Source: Micromonospora costi (GTDB lineage: Bacteria; Actinomycetota; Actinomycetes; Mycobacteriales; Micromonosporaceae). From it: a stretch of 64,000 nucleotides of DNA. Below, piece by piece: positions 59,785 to 64,000 of the stretch (positions are counted from its first letter, which is position 1; every line of letters begins with the position of its first letter). The stretch spans positions 434,001-498,000 of the forward strand of contig NZ_RBAN01000001.1 of assembly GCF_003626655.1 (NCBI RefSeq), written 5' to 3'. A program made the position numbers and the translations under genes. The notes under the pieces were generated by a model, which worked only from the letters and a program-made list of their open reading frames with translations, had not been told where the DNA came from and made no database searches.

Positions 59785-60981
59785 CTACAGCGTGGGGTTG
59801 GTCTCCGGGCCGTGCCGGTGGAGCCGCCAGTCGACGACGGCCACCCCGGCCAGGATCACCCCGACGGCGACGGCCGCGGCGAGGGGCGGCAGGAAGAGCG
59901 TGACCGGCGCGGTTGCGCCCAGGGCGATCAGGCCGAGGTAGAGCGCGGGACATCGACGGCTGATCTGGTCCGAGGGCTCGAGGTAGGCCCGGCCCAGGAG
60001 GAAGATCGCCGGCCCACCGAAGATCACGACCACCAGCGCCCAGTCGAGCGACACCTCCATGTGCTCCACGACCTGACTGAAGCCGACCGCCGTGCAGATG
60101 ACCCCGCCGACGATGAGCAGCAGACTGAAGCTCGACCAGCGGGACAGGTGCGGGGCTCCGCCGCCCACGCTCACCTGCGCCGGTCCTTTCGGCCCGACGT
60201 GGTAGAAGTAGATCCGCCAGAAGGCCACGACGGCCACGAAGGCGGCGACGAGCACGACGGTCCGCCGGAGGGAGAAGCCCGGGAAGCTGACGGCGGCGCC
60301 CGCCTCTAGCACGACCTCCGCCAGAGCGATCATGAAGAACTGGTTGTACCGCTCGGCGAGGTGCTCGTAGTTGACCCGGCCGAACCCCTGCCGTGAGGCG
60401 CCGAGCCGCGGCGCGGGCCAGCTCAGGGCGCTGCCGAGCACCTCGATGGCGAGGGCCGCGGTCCAGAAGATGCCTCGCCCCAGGCCACCGCTGATGCCGC
60501 CGCCGATCCAGAGCACGCCGGACACGACGTGCCAGACGAGCGTTCGCGCGGGCTGCCGCCACAACGACTGCCGGCGCAGCGCCAGCGTCAGATAGAGCGG
60601 GCGGCCGACCTGGATGAGGACGTACGTGCAGCAGAAGATCACACCGCGCTCGCCGAACGCCTGCGGCAGCGAGACCGCGAGCACCAGCGTGCCGAACATC
60701 GTGGCCAGCAGCACGACCTGGATGTCCGGACTGCGCGGGTTGTAGACGCTGGTCATCAGCGCGTTGAGGGACCAGATCATCCACATCGCGGTGAAGAACA
60801 GCAGCGTCTGGCCCGCCTCGGACAGCAGCGTGTGCCGCACGATCGTGAGGTCGTCCGCCACCCGTCCGGCGAGGCGCGCGAGCGCGAAGACGTAGACGAT
60901 GTCGAACAGCAGCTCCAGGACCGTCGCCTCGCGGGGGACCGCGCCCACGCCGAACCAGCGGCCTTCAGCTCGCGTCAGCAT
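59785..60981 (-). CDS. LtrA-family (low temperature requirement A) membrane protein
   Basis: 398 residues with about 10-11 membrane segments. The N-terminus VPREATVLELLFDIVYVFALARL is the LtrA signature (ELFFDLVFVFAL in relatives), and YLIAERYNQFFMIALAEVVL-like residues (YEHLAERYNQFFMIALAEVV) form the second conserved block. The biochemical role of the family is unknown; it was named for growth at low temperature in Listeria. A short divergent region separates it from the small gene at 61152. Confidence 0.92.
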   Translation of the reverse strand: MLTRAEGRWFGVGAVPREATVLELLFDIVYVFALARLAGRVADDLTIVRHTLLSEAGQTLLFFTAMWMIWSLNALMTSVYNPRSPDIQVVLLATMFGTLVLAVSLPQAFGERGVIFCCTYVLIQVGRPLYLTLALRRQSLWRQPARTLVWHVVSGVLWIGGGISGGLGRGIFWTAALAIEVLGSALSWPAPRLGASRQGFGRVNYEHLAERYNQFFMIALAEVVLEAGAAVSFPGFSLRRTVVLVAAFVAVVAFWRIYFYHVGPKGPAQVSVGGGAPHLSRWSSFSLLLIVGGVICTAVGFSQVVEHMEVSLDWALVVVIFGGPAIFLLGRAYLEPSDQISRRCPALYLGLIALGATAPVTLFLPPLAAAVAVGVILAGVAVVDWRLHRHGPETNPTL

Positions 60982-61151
60982 GTCCGACTTAGGACGCTAT
61001 GCACCCCCATCGCGCTAGTTCTACCATGGCCGATCCCGTGCGCGGGCCCGCACGGAGCGTCCGGCGCTCTCCGACCCACACCGCCGGACCGGATCCCGCC
61101 GCGGGACCATCGGCCCTGCCCGGGCGCTTCGCCGAGGTGGAGGCTGATGGC

Positions 61152-61343
61152 ATGAGTGGCCGTACGCCGAGGCCGGACGCGCGGTGCCCGCTGCGCCCCG
61201 GAGAGCCCTGCACGCTGTGCCAGCTGGACGTGACCGGCCCGCAGGACTGCCCACTCGTCTACCTGGTGATGACCGACGAGCAGCTGCGTACCGGGGTGCA
61301 CCGCGACCGGCTGGCGAGCCGCGCCCGGCGCCGGGACGGATGA
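61152..61343 (+). CDS. Small four-cysteine protein (DUF6767-like)
   Basis: 63 residues. The core CPLRPGEPCTLCQLDVTGPQ is followed by DCPLVYLVMTDEQL, four cysteines arranged as in a small family found near other actinobacterial genes (I recall it as DUF6767). Possible metal site. ATG at 61152 has GGTGGAGG nine bases upstream. A longer form from 61026 is also in frame and would be leaderless, but its extra residues look non-coding (His/Arg/Pro-rich). Function unknown. Confidence 0.65.
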   Translation: MSGRTPRPDARCPLRPGEPCTLCQLDVTGPQDCPLVYLVMTDEQLRTGVHRDRLASRARRRDG

Positions 61344-61656
61344 GGCCGGCTCACCCGGCGAGCGTTGCCCGGGGTGCTGGTGAGCAGCTTGCACCCGGTG
61401 TACCCGCCGGCGGGCGCCGGCATGACCAGCAGTTCGCAGAATCGGCTCGGTCACGGTGGCCGTCGGCGGCGCGCGGGCGGGGTGCTCTCTGGAGGTTGGA
61501 GCCGCGGTCCCGTCCCCGTGGGGCCGCCCGGCCCGGCCCGGACGTCACGCCGGCACGGGTCGAAGGTCCCGCCGGTTGCGGTCCGCCGGCACTGCTGCCG
61601 ACGAACCGCAGCCGGTGAAATGGAGGTGTAAACGAGAAGGGAAAGGAGACGGCGAG
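61344..61656. other. Intergenic stretch without a recognised gene
   Basis: 313 bases between the small protein and DoxX genes. Short open frames on both strands lack ribosome sites and coding-like bias. The last ~50 bases become AT-richer (GTGAAATGG, TGTAAACGAG) and probably hold the DoxX promoter and its AAAGGAGA ribosome site. Nothing else was recognised. Confidence 0.5.
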
Positions 61657-62232
61657 ATGACCGCCATCGCCGAGCGTCCGACCATCAACCGGACCGCCAC
61701 CAACACCGCCCACCGGACCATCGCGACCCCGGCCGAGACGACCCGGGAGAAGGCCACCCGGTACGTCCTCGCCGGACTGCGCCTCGCCCTCGGATGGACC
61801 TTCCTCTGGGCCTTCCTCGACAAGATGTTCGGCCTCGGGCACGCCACGAAGGCCGCGCAGGCCTGGATCGACGGTGGCAGCCCCACCAAGGGCTTCCTGG
61901 GCAACGCCGTCGCCGGCCCGTTCGCCGACTTCTACCGGTCGTTCGCGGGCGCCGCCTGGGCCGACTGGCTGTTCATGATCGGCCTCGCCGCCATCGGCAC
62001 GGCCCTGATCCTGGGCGTCGGCACGCGGATCGCCGCCGTGGCCGGCTCGCTGCTGCTGGTGATGATGTGGACCGCCGTCCTGCCCCCGGAGACCAACCCC
62101 TTCATGGACGACCACCTCATCTACGCCGGTGTCCTCGCCGTCCTGGCCCTCACCGCCGCCGGCGACACCCTCGGTCTCGGCCGGTACTGGGCACGCATCC
62201 CGCTCGTGCGGCGGCTGCCCTTCCTGAAGTGA
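61657..62232 (+). CDS. DoxX-family membrane protein
   Basis: 191 residues. A Thr-rich cytosolic N-terminus (1-~35) precedes four membrane helices (about 38-185) with the DoxX-type first helix AGLRLALGWTFLWAFLDKMF. The stretch WIDGGSPTKGFLGN matches a subgroup of DoxX proteins with an extended loop, related to thiosulfate:quinone oxidoreductase small subunit DoxD. Members act in redox homeostasis of the membrane. AAAGGAGA precedes the ATG. Monocistronic and ended by a strong hairpin. Confidence 0.9.
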   Translation: MTAIAERPTINRTATNTAHRTIATPAETTREKATRYVLAGLRLALGWTFLWAFLDKMFGLGHATKAAQAWIDGGSPTKGFLGNAVAGPFADFYRSFAGAAWADWLFMIGLAAIGTALILGVGTRIAAVAGSLLLVMMWTAVLPPETNPFMDDHLIYAGVLAVLALTAAGDTLGLGRYWARIPLVRRLPFLK

Positions 62233-62243
62233 CCGCTCACCAC

Positions 62244-62276
62244 CGAAGGCGGCACCCCCGGCGGGTGCCGCCTTCG
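62244..62276. terminator. Bidirectional terminator hairpin
   Basis: Perfect 14-bp stem (CGAAGGCGGCACCC and complement) with a 5-base loop between the convergent DoxX and ABC permease genes. Confidence 0.85.
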
Positions 62277-62287
62277 CCGTGGGCGGA

Positions 62288-63274
62288 TCAGGCGATGCGG
62301 CGGATCCAGCGGACCGCCAGGTAGACCAGCAGCAGGGCGAGGGCGACGAAGATACCCGTCTCGATGCCCTGGAAGAGCCAGAACCGGTCGGCGGGCTGGT
62401 ACAGCTGCCAGTTGTAGGCGCCTGGCCCGAGGCCCAGTTCCTCGCCGCAGACCCGGCCCTGGGGCATCTGGTCGGCCGGCGGGCACATGATCCTGCTGCC
62501 TTCCAGCACCATCTTCCCGTCGGCGTCGCGGATCCCGTTGGCGAGGATCCAGTCGCCCCGGCCCTCCTGCGGTTCGGCACCTGTTATCGGGAACGTGAGG
62601 GTCTCGGCGGGCTGGTATCGGGGCCGGGCCAGCATCTCCACCGCCGCGCGTACGCCGACGTACCCGAAGAGGGTGACGGCCATCGCCGGCAGCATCCGGC
62701 GCCAGACCGTGCCGGCGAAGATGCCGAGCGCCACGGCGAACAGGGTGTAGCCGATCGGCACGACACCCTGCAGGTCGAAGACGATGAAGCCCAGGCGGCC
62801 CTCCTGGGCGGTCTTGGTGAGCGGGTCGACCCACCACGACATGCCGAGCCCGTAACAGACGGCCAGGGCCAGCACGACCGTGCCGACCAACCCGACCTTC
62901 ACCAGCGCCCAACGCTGCCGGCTGATCCCCTGGGTCCAGACGAAGCGGTGTGTGCCGTGCTCCACCTCCCGGGCCACCAGCGGCGCGCCCCAGAACAGGC
63001 CGACGAGCAGCGGCAGGATGAGCAGCAGGACGGCGACGAGGTTCAGGGCGCCGTACTGGTTCGTGAACCGGTGGAAGCCCTGCTCGCAGGAGTCCCGGGT
63101 CTCCGGTGCCACGCCGGCGCTGGCGAGGTCACGCACACACTGGGGCAGCCCGAGGTCGGCGAAGGAGTTCCGCATCGCCAGCCCGATCGGGACCATCAGG
63201 GCGGCGAGCGCCGCGAAGGCGAGGAGCGTGAACAGCACCTGCCGTCGGTGCTGCCGCCAAGCCATCCAGATCAT
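62288..63274 (-). CDS. ABC transporter permease (ABC-2-like)
   Basis: 328 residues with about six membrane segments. The first helix starts MIWMAWRQHRRQVLFTLLAF, a pattern common in actinobacterial antibiotic-exporter permeases (TW-R-x-HR). A large extracytoplasmic loop (about 215-295) with cysteines (CPPADQMPQGRVCGEE) lies before the last helix. The ATG at 63274 overlaps the ATPase stop by ATGA, which fixes the start. It forms an exporter with the upstream ATPase; cargo unknown. Confidence 0.88.
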   Translation of the reverse strand: MIWMAWRQHRRQVLFTLLAFAALAALMVPIGLAMRNSFADLGLPQCVRDLASAGVAPETRDSCEQGFHRFTNQYGALNLVAVLLLILPLLVGLFWGAPLVAREVEHGTHRFVWTQGISRQRWALVKVGLVGTVVLALAVCYGLGMSWWVDPLTKTAQEGRLGFIVFDLQGVVPIGYTLFAVALGIFAGTVWRRMLPAMAVTLFGYVGVRAAVEMLARPRYQPAETLTFPITGAEPQEGRGDWILANGIRDADGKMVLEGSRIMCPPADQMPQGRVCGEELGLGPGAYNWQLYQPADRFWLFQGIETGIFVALALLLVYLAVRWIRRIA

Positions 63275-64000
63275 GCCGGTACCCCCCATGCGGAATGGCT
63301 GGTCGTGCTGTCGACGTCGGCCAGGTAGGCCAGGATGAGGTCCTCCAGGGCCACCTCCCGGACCGTCCAGGACGGATCGGTGATCGGCCCGTCGGTGCGG
63401 ACGAGCAGGGTGGACTGCCGGTCGGTGTGGCTGGCGCGGACCACCGCCGCGACCCCGCCGATCGGTCCGCCGTCGTGCCGTGGGCCGACGAGCCGCCGGT
63501 GGTCGGCCACGATGTCGTCGGCGGCGCCGAGGAGCTGGACCCGCGCGGCATTCAGCACGATCAGGTAGTCGCAGACCCGCTCCAGGTCGGCGAGCAGGTG
63601 CGACGAGAGCAGGACGGTGGTGCCGGCGTCGGCCACGCTGCCCATCAGCGACTGGAGGAACTCCCGTCGGGCGAGCGGGTCCAGGCTGGCGACCGGCTCG
63701 TCGAGCAGCAGAAGCCTCGGTCGTTTGGCCAGGGCCAGGGCGAGCGCCACCTGCGCCCGCTGGCCGCCGGACAGCTTGCCGACCGGACGGTCGGGCGGGA
63801 TGCCGAGCTGGGCGAGCCGGTTACGGGCCAGGTCACCGTCCCACCGCTGGTTGAGCTTGGCGCCGGCCGTGACCAGCTCCGCCGCGGTGAAGTCCCGGTA
63901 GAGCGGGGTGTCCTGGGCCACGAACCCGATGTCGGCGAGGCTGCCCCTGTTGTCGTACGGTGACTCGCCGAACACCCGGACCGTCCCCGCGTCGGGCCGG
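63271..64000 (-). CDS. ABC transporter ATP-binding protein, partial (N-terminus beyond the window)
   Basis: C-terminal ~243 residues. The ABC signature KLSGGQRAQVALALALAKRP and Walker B LLLLDEPVASLDPLARREFL are present, followed by the H-loop in TVLLSSHLL; Walker A lies beyond the right edge. The Q-loop region reads DIGFVAQDTPLYRDF. The C-terminal ~90 residues are a variable domain. Overlaps the permease gene by four bases; together they make a two-component exporter of the type often regulated by a GntR gene placed upstream, which would lie outside the window. Confidence 0.92.
   Translation of the reverse strand, partial: RPDAGTVRVFGESPYDNRGSLADIGFVAQDTPLYRDFTAAELVTAGAKLNQRWDGDLARNRLAQLGIPPDRPVGKLSGGQRAQVALALALAKRPRLLLLDEPVASLDPLARREFLQSLMGSVADAGTTVLLSSHLLADLERVCDYLIVLNAARVQLLGAADDIVADHRRLVGPRHDGGPIGGVAAVVRASHTDRQSTLLVRTDGPITDPSWTVREVALEDLILAYLADVDSTTSHSAWGVPA

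Noticed and set aside
60999..61151. Longer form of the four-cysteine protein starting at 60999 or 61026
   Set aside because: The added residues are His/Arg/Pro-rich and the ATG at 61152 has a clear ribosome site.

Overview
The window is high-GC DNA (strong G/C bias at third codon positions, frequent GTG starts, GGAGG-type ribosome sites, actinobacterial promoters of the TTGnnn / TAnnnT kind). The gene content points to an actinomycete, most likely a Micromonosporaceae member such as Micromonospora: an mce lipid-import operon, SigD/RsdA, SigE-family and SigJ sigma factors, many secreted hydrolases and many one-component regulators. No tRNA, rRNA, CRISPR array or insertion sequence was recognised.

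Layout. 1-5.6 kb (minus strand): 5' half of an mce operon (MlaF-like ATPase, two YrbE permeases, three Mce proteins, the last cut by the window edge). 5.7-7.1 kb: divergent SigD-type sigma factor and its RsdA-type membrane anti-sigma factor. 7.2-15.5 kb: small regulator/effector pairs (MFS pump + LysR, SigE-family sigma + membrane protein, ATP-dependent DNA ligase, TetR + FBP zinc protein, LysE exporter + Lrp, orphan FetB permease). 15.5-19.6 kb: a DksA-like gene behind a leaderless upstream reading frame and an intrinsic terminator, then a minus-strand cell-wall cluster (amidase, MauE-like membrane protein, Tat protein, cysteine-rich protein resembling a double-psi beta-barrel). 19.8-25.3 kb: streptogrisin-type protease, SigJ (ECF41) with a convergent FAD oxidoreductase carrying the same promoter box, and a MerR regulator. 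25.4-32.4 kb: SDR + LysR, DinB protein, MFS transporter with a RheA/HSP18-type regulator and two matching operators, Gfo/Idh/MocA oxidoreductase, SDR.

32.5-45.4 kb: FUSC-type protein, solo cytochrome oxidase subunit I, BTAD/AfsR-type regulator, DrrAB-type ABC exporter, TetR, phosphotransferase related to PEP synthase/rifampin phosphotransferase, FkbM methyltransferase, NTF2-like protein. 45.5-64 kb: HxlR regulator, secreted beta-helix protein (GH55-like) under a LacI-type palindrome, zinc alcohol dehydrogenase, MFS, fluoroacetate-dehalogenase-like hydrolase, secreted M14 and M64 metallopeptidases flanking zwf and a TetR gene, LtrA, a DUF-type small protein, DoxX, and an ABC permease/ATPase pair running off the right edge.

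The strongest system-level signals are: (i) the regulator at 29.1-29.6 kb flanked by two sites of identical architecture, TGTCAAC-N5-(G/A)TTGACA; (ii) the shared GACCTCACA...CGTC boxes upstream of sigJ and the FAD oxidoreductase; (iii) the amidase / MauE / Tat / Cys-rich cluster, read here as a candidate oxidatively folded cell-wall module; and (iv) repeated leaderless-type promoters, where the -10 box lies 6-7 bases before the start codon. All functions are read from sequence motifs and recalled family knowledge; no database search was run.
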